A DNA stretch of 64,000 nucleotides, from the NCBI RefSeq assembly GCF_017357865.1, contig NZ_CP060096.1:124001-188000 (forward strand), in the 5' to 3' direction. The translations under genes and the position numbers were made by a program. Origin of the DNA: Aceticella autotrophica (GTDB taxonomy: Bacteria > Bacillota > Thermoanaerobacteria > Thermoanaerobacterales > Thermoanaerobacteraceae). Below, piece after piece: positions 36,623-45,896 of the stretch; positions within the stretch are counted from its first letter, which is position 1, and each line of letters starts with the position of its first letter. The notes beneath the pieces were generated by a model that saw nothing but the letters and a program-made list of their open reading frames with translations, did no database searches and was not told the DNA's origin.

Positions 36623-38303
36623 TATTGTACAAAGGGTAAAAGATGAGATAAAAGACATGGTGATAAAATCCATTAAAAAAGCTGTTGATAGTGGATTGAT
36701 GTCGATTGAAGAAATTCCGGAAATTGAGATAGAAGAGCCAAAAGAAAAACAGTATGGTGATTTTGCTATAAATACAGCAATGATAATGTCAAAGCAGGCG
36801 AAGATGGCACCGCGCAAGATAGCAGAGATTATTGTGAATAATATTAATAAAGAGGATTCTCTCATTGAAAAAATAGATGTGGCAGGACCCGGATTTATTA
36901 ATTTTTATATTAAAACCATATATCTTGAAGAAACCTTAAAGCTTGTTTACGAACGAAATAAAGACTATGGACGTGTAAATATAGGAAAAGGGAAAAAGGT
37001 TCAAGTAGAGTTTGTATCTGCCAATCCTACAGGTCCCATGCATATGGGGAATGCAAGAGGGGGAGCTATTGGCGATGCATTGGCATCAATCCTTGATTAT
37101 GCAGGGTATGATGTAACGAGAGAATTTTATATAAATGATGTCGGTAATCAGATAGAAAAATTTGGGTATTCCCTTGAAACGAGATATCTTGAACTGTTGG
37201 GTGTTAAGTCTGAAATTCTTGAGGGTGGTTATCATGGAGAAGACATAATCGATAGAGCAAAAGAGTTTTTAGAACTGTATGGGGACAGATATAAGGATTA
37301 TCCATCAGAGGATAGGAGAAAAGCATTAGTAGAGTACAGCCTTAAAAAAAATATAGAAAAAATAAAAGAAGATTTAAACGCTTATGGGATTGAATATGAT
37401 GTATGGTTTTCGGAAAAGATATTGCATGACAATGGCGAAGTAGATAATGTCATAAAAGAACTAAAAGAAAAAGGATATACCTATGAAAAGGATGGAGCTA
37501 TATGGTTTAAAGAAACTTTATTTGGCGCAGATAAGGACGATGTGCTGGTTAGGGCAAATGGATATCCTACATATCTTGCATCAGATATTGCATACCATAA
37601 AAACAAATTCATAACCCGTGGATATGATTGGGTTATAGACATTTGGGGTGCTGACCATCATGGGCATGTTGCGCCAATGAAAGGCGCTATGAAAGCCCTC
37701 GGTATCAATCCCGACAGGCTTGACGTTCTCTTGATGCAGCTTGTAAGGCTTATAAAAGGCGGCGAAGTTGTCAAGATGTCAAAAAGGACAGGCAGGATGG
37801 TGACCTTAAGAGATTTAATAGAAGAAGTAGGAAAAGATGCCGCAAAGTTTTTCTTTAATATGCGTTCTGCTGATAGTGCTGTTGACTTTGACATGGATTT
37901 GGCAAAAGAACAGTCAAATGAAAATCCGGTATTTTATGTTCAATATGCACATGCAAGAATTTGCTCTATCATAAGGCAGCTTGAAGAAGAAGGGGTAAAA
38001 ATCAGGGATATTGAAAATGCTGATTTAAGCCTCTTAAAAGAAGAAACCGAAAAAGACCTCATTAAAAAGCTGGCATATCTTCCTGAAGAAGTTACTATTG
38101 CGGCAAAAACAATGGCTCCTCACAGGATTACGAGGTATATACTGGATGTCGCATCACTTTTTCATTCCTTTTACAATAGCTGCAGGGTAAAAGGTGTAGA
38201 TGAAAACTTGATGAAAGCAAGGCTTGTACTCATAGTTGCAACAAGGACAGTAATAAAAAATGTACTGGATATGCTGAAAATTACAGCACCAGAAAAAATG
38301 TAA
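36615..38303 (+). CDS. argS: Arginyl-tRNA synthetase
   Basis: A class I synthetase of 562 residues with VEFVSANPTGPMHMGNARGG (HIGH-type motif HMGN), ASDIAYHKNKF, WGADHHGHVAPM and VVKMSKRTG (KMSKS-type), plus the DALR anticodon-binding domain at the C terminus. It charges tRNA-Arg. GGGAGG lies inside the upstream gene, 7 bases before ATG. Confidence 0.97.
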   Translation: MDNIVQRVKDEIKDMVIKSIKKAVDSGLMSIEEIPEIEIEEPKEKQYGDFAINTAMIMSKQAKMAPRKIAEIIVNNINKEDSLIEKIDVAGPGFINFYIKTIYLEETLKLVYERNKDYGRVNIGKGKKVQVEFVSANPTGPMHMGNARGGAIGDALASILDYAGYDVTREFYINDVGNQIEKFGYSLETRYLELLGVKSEILEGGYHGEDIIDRAKEFLELYGDRYKDYPSEDRRKALVEYSLKKNIEKIKEDLNAYGIEYDVWFSEKILHDNGEVDNVIKELKEKGYTYEKDGAIWFKETLFGADKDDVLVRANGYPTYLASDIAYHKNKFITRGYDWVIDIWGADHHGHVAPMKGAMKALGINPDRLDVLLMQLVRLIKGGEVVKMSKRTGRMVTLRDLIEEVGKDAAKFFFNMRSADSAVDFDMDLAKEQSNENPVFYVQYAHARICSIIRQLEEEGVKIRDIENADLSLLKEETEKDLIKKLAYLPEEVTIAAKTMAPHRITRYILDVASLFHSFYNSCRVKGVDENLMKARLVLIVATRTVIKNVLDMLKITAPEKM

Positions 38304-38392
38304 AAGTGCGGTATTGTTTTTCTTATATTTGAGCAAATTACAGCTAAAATATATCAATAATGTGTTATAATATAATGTAGGAGGTGTATAAT

Positions 38393-39025
38393 ATGAATAT
38401 AAAATGGTTTGGACATGCTTGCTTTAAAATAACGTCTGATAATGGTATTTCAATTGTTACTGATCCATTTGATAAATCTGTTGGTTATCCTATGCCTGAT
38501 GTTACAGCAGATATTGTTACATCTTCACATTCACATTATGATCATAATTATTTTAAAGCTGTAAAAGGAAAATTTGAAATTGTAAATACACCTGGAGACC
38601 ATCTTGTAAAAGGTATACATATAAAGGGGATTAATACATTTCATGATGATGAGTATGGTGCTAAAAGAGGTAAAAATATAGTATTTTTGATGAAAATTGA
38701 TGGTATGAATTTATGTCATGCAGGAGATTTGGGGCATTTACTGACAGAAGAACAGATAAATGAGATAGGTTCTGTAGATATTCTTTTGATACCTGTAGGA
38801 GGTTTTTATACAATTGATGACAGGCAGGCTGTTAAAGTGATGGAGCAATTAAAGCCTAAGCTTACTATTCCAATGCACTATAAAACACCGGCAATTAATT
38901 TTCCTATAGAAACAGCGGATAATTTTTTAAAAATGACCGGCGGTGAGAAAATATCATCAACAGAAATAAATATTAATAAACAGGATTTAGAAGGTCAGCC
39001 AAAAGTAATTGCATTGAGTTATTGA
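38393..39025 (+). CDS. MBL-fold metal-dependent hydrolase (UlaG/UPF0173-like)
   Basis: A 210-residue metallo-beta-lactamase fold protein: IKWFGHACFKITSDNGISIV, TDPFD, SSHSHYDHNYF (metal-binding HxHxDH), NTFHDDEYG, LCHAGDLGHLL and PMHYKTP. Substrate is not predictable. ATG 38393 is chosen because TAGGAGGTG lies directly upstream; a GTG at 38384 falls inside that site. TATAAT at 38366 marks a likely promoter. Confidence 0.85.
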   Translation: MNIKWFGHACFKITSDNGISIVTDPFDKSVGYPMPDVTADIVTSSHSHYDHNYFKAVKGKFEIVNTPGDHLVKGIHIKGINTFHDDEYGAKRGKNIVFLMKIDGMNLCHAGDLGHLLTEEQINEIGSVDILLIPVGGFYTIDDRQAVKVMEQLKPKLTIPMHYKTPAINFPIETADNFLKMTGGEKISSTEININKQDLEGQPKVIALSY

Positions 39026-39118
39026 TTTTTCATTATCACGAGCATAAGCAAGCCTTAAATATTTAGAAAATTTTTTGTTTATGAATAAAAAAAATTTGTC
39101 TGGGAAATATAATATTAT

Positions 39119-39476
39119 AAGGTTCGCAATGGTTGAGCCAAGATTACTGCAGGATGGAAGTTCTGCTGTAGTCGGCTGAAGATTGGCATTTAATCTTAGG
39201 GTTAGATGTTAGTCGGAGGGCAGATTATAATATGTTCTATTCTTAAAGGGATGTATTATAGTCGAGCTAAGACTGTTACAGGTGCTATATGTCAACAGTA
39301 CTATGTACTTATGACAGAAGCATGGTACAGCTTAAAAATTGTATCAGCTTCTTAAGTATCTGTAATAGTCGAGCATAGGTCTATATGAGTTTTAAAATAT
39401 CTTGTAAATTGCTTTATAAGCATATTTACAGGTAAAGAGATTTATATAGGCTGAAGCGAAGATCATTGCGGACCTT
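39119..39476 (+). ncRNA. Structured noncoding RNA candidate of about 358 nt with paired ends
   Basis: A 530-base gap between two + strand genes has no plausible ORF but rich pairing. The ends AAGGTTCGCAATG (39119-39131) and CATTGCGGACCTT (39464-39476) form a 13-bp stem (one G-U), and T7 follows. Internal hairpins include ACTGCAGGA/TTCTGCTGT (39146-39168), AAGATT/AATCTT (39179-39197), ACTGTT/AACAGT (39270-39298), a GAAGC/GCTTC stem (39318-39352), and TTGTAAATTGCTT/AAGCATATTTACA (39402-39431). TAGTCGG or TAGTCGA occurs four times (39169, 39210, 39259, 39366). TATAAT-like strings at 39108-39117 lie just upstream. It does not match tmRNA, RNase P, SRP or 6S RNA as I know them. Confidence 0.7.
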
Positions 39477-39560
39477 ATTTTTTTGTTGTTTTATGGTATT
39501 TTTTTCAAAAGCATTGTGTTATAATAAATATGTTATTAAATTTTTAAAAGGTGATTAGTG

Positions 39561-40355
39561 ATGATAAAATTAGCACTTATCCAAATAAAGGTACATAAAG
39601 ATAAAAATATTAATTTAAAAAGAGCTGAAATGGGTATTAAAGAAGCAGCAAAAAACGGTGCTGAAATAATATGTCTTCCGGAAATGTTTAACTGCCCATA
39701 TGATAACAATTATTTTGTAAAATTTGCGGAAACTTATCCTAATGGGGATACGATAAAAATGCTTGCAAAAGCAGCCTCTGAAAATAATGTCTTTATAATA
39801 GGCGGTTCAATACCGGAGAGGTATCAAGACAAATTATACAATACATGCTTTATATTTAACCAAAAGGGGGAGATGTCAGGACGGTACAGAAAAATACACC
39901 TTTTTGACGTTGATTTAAAAGGCATGAGATTTTATGAATCTGATACACTAAGTCCGGGCTCGGATATTACGATTGTTGATACCGGCAAAATTAAGCTGGG
40001 GATTGCAATATGCTATGATATGAGATTTCCTGAACTGATGAGTTTATATGCAAAGAAGGGTGTTCAAATGATGGTGATTCCTGCGGCTTTTAATACAATA
40101 ACAGGTCCTGCCCACTGGGAAGTGCTTTTAAGAGCAAGAGCAATAGACAACCAGGTATTTGTAGCGGCAATATCCCCTGCAAGGGATGAGACAGCATCTT
40201 ATGTTGCGTATGGGGATTCTATGGTGGTTGGACCATGGGGGAATATTATAACGAAAGCCGGAATAGATGAAGAGATAATATATGCAGATATAGATTTAAG
40301 CATAGAAGAAGAAATAAGAAAAAGAATTCCACTGCTTAAAAACAGAAGGATGTAG
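39561..40355 (+). CDS. Nitrilase-superfamily amidase (omega-amidase-like)
   Basis: A 264-residue carbon-nitrogen hydrolase with the Glu-Lys-Cys triad visible: CLPEMFNCPYDN (Glu), YRKIHLFDVD (Lys) and GIAICYDMRFPEL (Cys). The closest family pattern is omega-amidase/Nit2, which removes alpha-ketoglutaramate or alpha-ketosuccinamate. ATG 39561 follows AAAAGGTGATT; a GTG at 39558 is directly upstream. TATAAT at 39522 suggests its own promoter downstream of the RNA. Confidence 0.88.
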   Translation: MIKLALIQIKVHKDKNINLKRAEMGIKEAAKNGAEIICLPEMFNCPYDNNYFVKFAETYPNGDTIKMLAKAASENNVFIIGGSIPERYQDKLYNTCFIFNQKGEMSGRYRKIHLFDVDLKGMRFYESDTLSPGSDITIVDTGKIKLGIAICYDMRFPELMSLYAKKGVQMMVIPAAFNTITGPAHWEVLLRARAIDNQVFVAAISPARDETASYVAYGDSMVVGPWGNIITKAGIDEEIIYADIDLSIEEEIRKRIPLLKNRRM

Positions 40356-40372
40356 ACAGGGGACGGTTCTTT
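40353..40372 (+). repeat. Partial copy of a dispersed GGGGACGGTTC element
   Basis: AGACAGGGGACGGTTCTTTT directly at the stop of the amidase gene. It shares its core with fuller copies at 57581 and (inverted, degenerate) 55674, but lacks the closing TGTCT arm. Confidence 0.65.
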
Positions 40373-40434
40373 TTTCTTTATATAAATATGTTATACTATA
40401 AATTGATTATTAATTTTGAAGAAGGGATGTTGAA

Positions 40435-41106
40435 ATGAGCAACACATTTATTCCTGAAATAACAACACCTTTAAGACAAAAAATGGTAAAAGTACCCGAA
40501 GTCATCCAATATGCTTCCGGTATAAAAGTATATGGTAAATTAATAAAATCTCTGGTTTTTTCCACAGACATTGCGGTTATAAGGAATACTAATGCAAATG
40601 CGGTAATGGCGGTTTATCCTTTTACTCCGCAGCCGGTTATTACACACGCACTTATGATGGCATCAGATATACCCGTTTTCTGTGGTGTAGGTGGCGGGCT
40701 TACACAGGGCAAAAGGGTTGTAAATTTAGCGCTTGATGCTGAATTTGAGGGAGCAATGGCAGTTGTTGTAAATGCTCCTACGGCAAATGATATTATAAAA
40801 AGGATGAGGAATACCATTGATATACCGATAGTTGTAACGATTGTATCTGAACATGAAGATATAAGGGGCAGAATTGAAGCTGGAGCAACAATCTTAAATA
40901 TTTCCGGCGCAAAAAAGACACCTAAAATCGTAAGGAATGTTAAAGAGATATGTCCAAGCATACCTATTATTGCAACAGGAGGACCAACTGATGAAAGCAT
41001 AATGGAAACCATAGAAGCTGGTGCAAATGCCATATCATATACTCCTCCGACAAATGCAGAAATATTTTCTGAAGTTATGCGTAAATACAGAAGTGAAAAA
41101 GAATGA
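40435..41106 (+). CDS. Conserved TIM-barrel-like protein of unknown function
   Basis: A 223-residue protein starting MSNTFIPEITTPLRQKMVKV. Barrel-type strand ends include IPVFCGVGGGLTQGKRVVNL, GAMAVVVNAPTA, IPIVVTIVSEHEDI, ILNISGAKKTP and IPIIATGGPTDESI; the last resembles phosphate-binding loops of ThiE/NanE-like barrels. Relatives are often labelled only hydrolase. GAAGGGAT precedes ATG. The ArsR gene follows 28 bases later, probably co-transcribed. Confidence 0.65.
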   Translation: MSNTFIPEITTPLRQKMVKVPEVIQYASGIKVYGKLIKSLVFSTDIAVIRNTNANAVMAVYPFTPQPVITHALMMASDIPVFCGVGGGLTQGKRVVNLALDAEFEGAMAVVVNAPTANDIIKRMRNTIDIPIVVTIVSEHEDIRGRIEAGATILNISGAKKTPKIVRNVKEICPSIPIIATGGPTDESIMETIEAGANAISYTPPTNAEIFSEVMRKYRSEKE

Positions 41107-41134
41107 AAATATGTATTATGGAGAGTTAAAGATA

Positions 41135-41539
41135 ATGATTAAGAAAATAAGAACAAATAAAGAATACATAGGAAATAATATATATGATAAAAAATGGGAT
41201 GACATTATAGAGAAAATATGTCTTTTCGGCAAGGCTATAAGTGATCCCAAAAGGGTTGATATGTTAAGGATGTTTGCTGAAAACAAAAGATGCTACGAGA
41301 AAGCTGACGGAAGTAGGGTGGAGGACCTTGAAGAGAGACCTGAAGGCATTTGTGTATGTAATTTTGTTGATGCTTTGGATATGGCTCAATCAAAGGTATC
41401 ATATCATATAAAGGTTTTAAAAGAAGCAGGACTTATTAAGGAAACAGTTACGGGTAAATGGAGGTATTATAGCATTAACTGTAACAAACTTAATGAAATG
41501 ATTGAAATACTTAAATCCTTCAAACAAGAAATGAAATAA
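41135..41539 (+). CDS. ArsR/SmtB-family metal- or arsenic-sensing repressor
   Basis: A 134-residue winged-helix protein. EGICVCNFVDALDMAQSKVS, then YHIKVLKEAGLIKETVTGKW, is the recognition region, and the CVC pair matches the As(III)-binding CVC of true ArsR proteins. A third Cys (ENKRCYEK) may also contribute. ATG 41135 has GGAGAG 9 bases upstream; longer in-frame versions reach back into the TIM-barrel gene without ribosome sites. No arsenic efflux gene is next to it; the only other arsenic gene in view is the decayed arsC at 22338. Confidence 0.88.
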   Translation: MIKKIRTNKEYIGNNIYDKKWDDIIEKICLFGKAISDPKRVDMLRMFAENKRCYEKADGSRVEDLEERPEGICVCNFVDALDMAQSKVSYHIKVLKEAGLIKETVTGKWRYYSINCNKLNEMIEILKSFKQEMK

Positions 41540-41633
41540 GGAGAGCTTTTATTATATACATTTTTAACGTATAATATAAATAAATGTTTAAAATCAGTAA
41601 GGTATGGATAAATATTTTACAAAGGTGAGTTAT

Positions 41634-44600
41634 ATGTATAGAATCATTAATGAACTTGAGATAAAAAGAAGATGTTTTGATACAATGACGTATAAAAAGG
41701 GTCTTGACTATTATAACAGTCACAAAATAAAAGACCTCAAAATGAATCAAACAGGCGATTCATTTGATGCTATTGTATTGGGTTCTAAGGCATATAATGT
41801 TAGTATTAAATTTTACGAAAGCAAGATTATAACTGACTGCACATGTCCTGCAAAGCAAAAATTCAAGGGAGATTGTAAACATATTATATGTGTATTAATA
41901 TATCTAAGCAGACATAGAAAGGATATAGAAGATTTTTTATACAACAATTTATCAAATGAAATATTTAAGGCATTTGAAAATAATGTCAATACATTAATAG
42001 AAAAACAACCTGTCAATATCGAGGTTATTTTTGAGAAAGATTTATATGCAAGAGGCAAAATAAGCTTTAAAATAGGTATGGACAAACTGTATATAGTAAA
42101 AAGTATAAGGAAACTTTTTTCAGGTATAGAAAATGGAGAGCCGGTAGAATTTGGGAAAAATTTTGCCTTTATTCCAGCAGTGCATACATTCAAGGATGAG
42201 GATATGCCATTAATCAATTTTGTAAGAGAGGTTTATGAAATTGATAAAATTGATGCACAAAATTCTTATTATAGAGCAGGGTCAATTTTTGATGGAAAGC
42301 ATTTAATTCTAACCTCGACAATTATGAAACGCTTTTTCGACATAATGAAAGAAAGACCTTTTAATGCTGTTATTTCTAATCAAAGATATGATGATGTAAA
42401 AATTTTAAACGAAGATGTTCCTATAGAATTTAAACTAAGCAAGGATAATAATGGAATATTACTTGGAATAAACGGCATAGAAAAAATACGTCCATTAAAT
42501 GAAAATGGAAGCTTTCTTTTCTATGACGGCAATATCTATAATGTTTCGGAAAAACAACAGAAGGTTTTGATGCCATTTTATGCCATATATCTGAGAAAAG
42601 GGATAAATAAGATTAATTTCAAAATACAGGACAAGCCAAAATTTGAATCCTTGGTGCTGCCTCATATAGAAAAAAACGGGAATATGGTTATTGATGATAG
42701 TATAAAATCATTGTTTTGTAAAGAAACCCTTACAGCTAAAATATATTTTGACAAGGAAAAAGAGAGTATTACGGCAGATATTAATTTTAATTATGGTAAA
42801 TTCAATATAAATCCTTACAATCCGAGCAAAAATATTACTGATAAAAATGCATTTTTAATTAGGGATATTGAAAAAGAAAGAAATATTCTTGATATTTTTG
42901 AAAGAGCAAAATTCAAGATAAAAGATAGTAAGGTTTATCTTGATACTGATGATGATATATTTGATTTTATTTTCAATGGTTTGCCGGAACTTCAGAAATA
43001 TGCAGAAGTATATTATTCAGATGAATTTAAGAAACTGAGATTAAATAAAAATTCATTTGGCGGCAGTGTTAGATTATCTGAGGAGGGATTGCTGGAATTT
43101 GATTTTTCTATAGATGAAGTAGATAACAATATTTTACCTCAGATATTGGCTTCTTTTAGGAAAAAGAAAAAATATTTCAAGCTGCCCAATGGGGCTTTTT
43201 TACCATTGGATGCTGAATTCGGCAGTATTATAAATATAATGGATTCTCTTGAGATACCTGATAAGGAGCTGAAAAAAGGAGGTATAAAGCTTCCAAAATA
43301 TAAAGCATTATACCTTGATGAAAAATTGAAAAACAGCAATATATCCATTGAGAGGAATCTCCGATTTAAGGAATTGGTTCAAAATATAAAAGAGCCGCAG
43401 GATATGGATTTTGAAATACCGGCAAATCTGAAGGGGGTACTTAGGAAATATCAGATAACCGGATATAAATGGCTTAAGACATTGTCACAATATGGTTTTG
43501 GCGGTATATTGGCTGATGATATGGGACTTGGAAAAACAATCCAAGCAATTGCGTTTTTACTTTCTGAAAAAGAGAAGGTAAAGGGTCCGGCTATTGTTAT
43601 ATGCCCTACATCACTTTTATATAATTGGGAAAGTGAAATAGAAAATTTTGCTCCATCGCTAAAAACCTTGGTTATTTCCGGTAACAAATCCGTGAGGGAG
43701 ATTTTAAGGGAGCAAATTTCAACGTCGGATGTAGTTATAACATCATATCCGTTGATTAGAAGAGATATTGAATTTTACGAAAAAATTGAATTTACTTATT
43801 GCATAATTGATGAAGCACAGCATATTAAAAATCCTTTGTCACAAAATGCAGAATCTGTTAAGAAGATCAAGGCAAAAGGATATTTTGCCCTAACGGGTAC
43901 GCCTATTGAAAATTCATTATCAGAGTTATGGTCGATATTTGATTTTTTAATGCCGGGGTATTTGCTGTCACACAGAAAATTTGTTGAAAAATATGAAAAG
44001 CCGATTGTAAAGAACAGCGATAAAAATGTATTGACAGATTTCAGCAAACATATACAGCCTTTTATATTGAGAAGGGTTAAAAAAGATGTTTTAAAAGAAC
44101 TGCCTCAGAAAATAGAAACAATTTCTGTAGCAGAACTTACAAAAGAGCAGAAAGAACTGTACCTTGCATATCTTAAAAATGCAAAAGGAGAAATTGAAAC
44201 AGAGATTGCCTCAAAAGGGTTTGAAAGAAGCCGTATAAAAATTCTTTCTGCACTTACAAGATTGAGGCAGATATGCTGTCACCCATCAATGTTTACAGAG
44301 AAATACAAGGGTGAAAGCGGTAAGATGGAGCTTTTGTTGGAACTTTTACAGGAATTGAAAGCAGGCAGCCATAGGGTATTGCTTTTTTCGCAGTTTACAA
44401 CGGCTCTTAAATTGATTGAGGGACATTTAAAAAAAGAAGAAATCACTTATTTATATCTTGATGGCAGTGTTAAATCAGAAAACAGAGGCGAGATTGTAAA
44501 AGCGTTTAATAATGGTGATGCTGATGTATTTTTGATATCATTAAAAGCAGGGGGTACCGGATTAAATCTTACAGGCGCAGATACTGTGATACATTTTGAC

Positions 44601-44828
44601 CCATGGTGGAATCCAGCGGTTGAGGATCAGGCGACAGACAGAGCCCACAGGATTGGTCAGGAAAATACCGTACAGGTTATTAAACTTATAACACATGGTA
44701 CGATAGAAGAAAAAATTATAAAATTGCAGAAAAAAAAGAAAGAGATGATAAATTCTGTAATAAATTCCGGCGAAACATTTATTTCTAAATTAAGTGAGGA
44801 AGAAATCAAAGCATTATTTGTAATGTAA
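41634..44828 (+). CDS. SWIM zinc-finger plus SNF2/Rad54-type helicase
   Basis: A 1064-residue Swi2/Snf2 ATPase. The N terminus carries a SWIM finger (CTCPAKQKFKGDCKHIICVL, pattern CxC-CxH), a long middle SNF2-associated region follows, then the motor: GGILADDMGLGKTIQAIAFL, DEAQHIKN, ALTGTPIENS, and in the second lobe LLFSQFTTALKLI and DRAHRIGQ. Bacterial members may remodel RNA polymerase or protein-DNA complexes, role unproven. ATG 41634 has AAAGGTGAG upstream and is preferred over ATG 41604. Confidence 0.9.
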   Translation: MYRIINELEIKRRCFDTMTYKKGLDYYNSHKIKDLKMNQTGDSFDAIVLGSKAYNVSIKFYESKIITDCTCPAKQKFKGDCKHIICVLIYLSRHRKDIEDFLYNNLSNEIFKAFENNVNTLIEKQPVNIEVIFEKDLYARGKISFKIGMDKLYIVKSIRKLFSGIENGEPVEFGKNFAFIPAVHTFKDEDMPLINFVREVYEIDKIDAQNSYYRAGSIFDGKHLILTSTIMKRFFDIMKERPFNAVISNQRYDDVKILNEDVPIEFKLSKDNNGILLGINGIEKIRPLNENGSFLFYDGNIYNVSEKQQKVLMPFYAIYLRKGINKINFKIQDKPKFESLVLPHIEKNGNMVIDDSIKSLFCKETLTAKIYFDKEKESITADINFNYGKFNINPYNPSKNITDKNAFLIRDIEKERNILDIFERAKFKIKDSKVYLDTDDDIFDFIFNGLPELQKYAEVYYSDEFKKLRLNKNSFGGSVRLSEEGLLEFDFSIDEVDNNILPQILASFRKKKKYFKLPNGAFLPLDAEFGSIINIMDSLEIPDKELKKGGIKLPKYKALYLDEKLKNSNISIERNLRFKELVQNIKEPQDMDFEIPANLKGVLRKYQITGYKWLKTLSQYGFGGILADDMGLGKTIQAIAFLLSEKEKVKGPAIVICPTSLLYNWESEIENFAPSLKTLVISGNKSVREILREQISTSDVVITSYPLIRRDIEFYEKIEFTYCIIDEAQHIKNPLSQNAESVKKIKAKGYFALTGTPIENSLSELWSIFDFLMPGYLLSHRKFVEKYEKPIVKNSDKNVLTDFSKHIQPFILRRVKKDVLKELPQKIETISVAELTKEQKELYLAYLKNAKGEIETEIASKGFERSRIKILSALTRLRQICCHPSMFTEKYKGESGKMELLLELLQELKAGSHRVLLFSQFTTALKLIEGHLKKEEITYLYLDGSVKSENRGEIVKAFNNGDADVFLISLKAGGTGLNLTGADTVIHFDPWWNPAVEDQATDRAHRIGQENTVQVIKLITHGTIEEKIIKLQKKKKEMINSVINSGETFISKLSEEEIKALFVM

Positions 44829-44881
44829 TGTTAAAAGACTTTTTAATTTTATTTATTATGGAAGGAAAAAGTGATGATATT

Positions 44882-45874
44882 ATGATAAAGGAACTTATGA
44901 CAAAGGATATATTTCAAAAAATTGTTGCTTTAGTCATTATGATAATTATTTTGTATGCCATGAAAGATTTATTAAATCTTTTTTTACTGACATTTATTTT
45001 ATCATATATATTTTATAATATTCAGAATTATATTTTTAAGAATTTAAAAAAATTTATATCCAGAAAGATAATTGCAATATTCATATATTTACTTTTTGTT
45101 TTTTTTGTTATACTGTTTTTTTACAAATATATGCCGTTAGTTATCAATCAATTATTTGTTATTGCAGATGAAATTTCCCATTTTGATATAAATGAATACA
45201 AATTAAACCCAGCAATTGAAAGTATTGTTAAGGGAATAAATATTCAGGCATATCTTAATGAAGGTACGAAATATCTTATGGGTGTTGTCAAAAACATTGG
45301 TTTAGTTGGATTAGATTTATTTTTGGCATTTATATTGAGTTTGTTTTTTAATCTTGATAAAGAGGAAATAATAGATTTTTTTAATAGATTTGAGGATAGC
45401 AAAATTTCATTTTTGATTAAACAATACAAGATTTTCGGGAAAAGCTTCTTGAATTCTTTTGGAAAGGTATTGCAGACACAGTTATTAATATCTTTGATTA
45501 ATGGAGTTTTGTCTGCAATAATGCTGACGATAATGGGGTTTCCGCAGGTATTGGGACTGGGTGCTATGATATTCCTTCTGGGTTTGATACCAATAGCAGG
45601 TGTATGGATTTCAATGATTCCATTATGCATAATAGCTTTTAATATAGGAGGTTTAATTAAGGTAATAGATGTTATAATAATGATAACATTATTGCATGGA
45701 TTAGAAGGATATGTATTGAATCCAAAACTTATGGCTCTTAAAATAAAATTGCCTACATTTATGACTTTTTTGATTTTACTGATATCAGAACATTTTTTTG
45801 GTATCTGGGGGCTTCTTATAGGTATTCCAATGTTTGTTTTCCTCCTTGATTTATTGGATGTTAAACTCAAATAA
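44882..45874 (+). CDS. AI-2E family transporter (PerM-like permease)
   Basis: About 330 residues with seven to eight membrane helices. LQTQLLISLINGVLSAIMLT, GFPQVLGLGAMIFLLGLIPIAG and HGLEGYVLNPKLMALKIKLP are typical of the AI-2E/UPF0118 family; known members export small molecules or act as Na/H antiporters. The start is uncertain: ATG 44882 fits the family N terminus, but in-frame ATGs occur at 44858 and at 44828, overlapping the helicase stop. Confidence 0.85.
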   Translation: MIKELMTKDIFQKIVALVIMIIILYAMKDLLNLFLLTFILSYIFYNIQNYIFKNLKKFISRKIIAIFIYLLFVFFVILFFYKYMPLVINQLFVIADEISHFDINEYKLNPAIESIVKGINIQAYLNEGTKYLMGVVKNIGLVGLDLFLAFILSLFFNLDKEEIIDFFNRFEDSKISFLIKQYKIFGKSFLNSFGKVLQTQLLISLINGVLSAIMLTIMGFPQVLGLGAMIFLLGLIPIAGVWISMIPLCIIAFNIGGLIKVIDVIIMITLLHGLEGYVLNPKLMALKIKLPTFMTFLILLISEHFFGIWGLLIGIPMFVFLLDLLDVKLK

Positions 45875-45896
45875 AATTGTTTAATAGGGGATAGAT

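Noticed and set aside
39119-39476. Identification as tmRNA, RNase P RNA, SRP RNA or 6S RNA
   Set aside because: No tag-peptide ORF, no CCA end, no GAAAGTCC-type RNase P core, no GGTCAGG/GGAAG SRP loop, and the size does not suit 6S.
41021-41134. N-terminal extension of the ArsR protein into the TIM-barrel gene
   Set aside because: No ribosome site, and the extra residues are the barrel gene read in another frame.
45244-45870. 208-residue minus-strand frame opposite the AI-2E permease
   Set aside because: Shadow frame rich in Ile/Asn/Lys with no ribosome site; the + strand frame has the family motifs.
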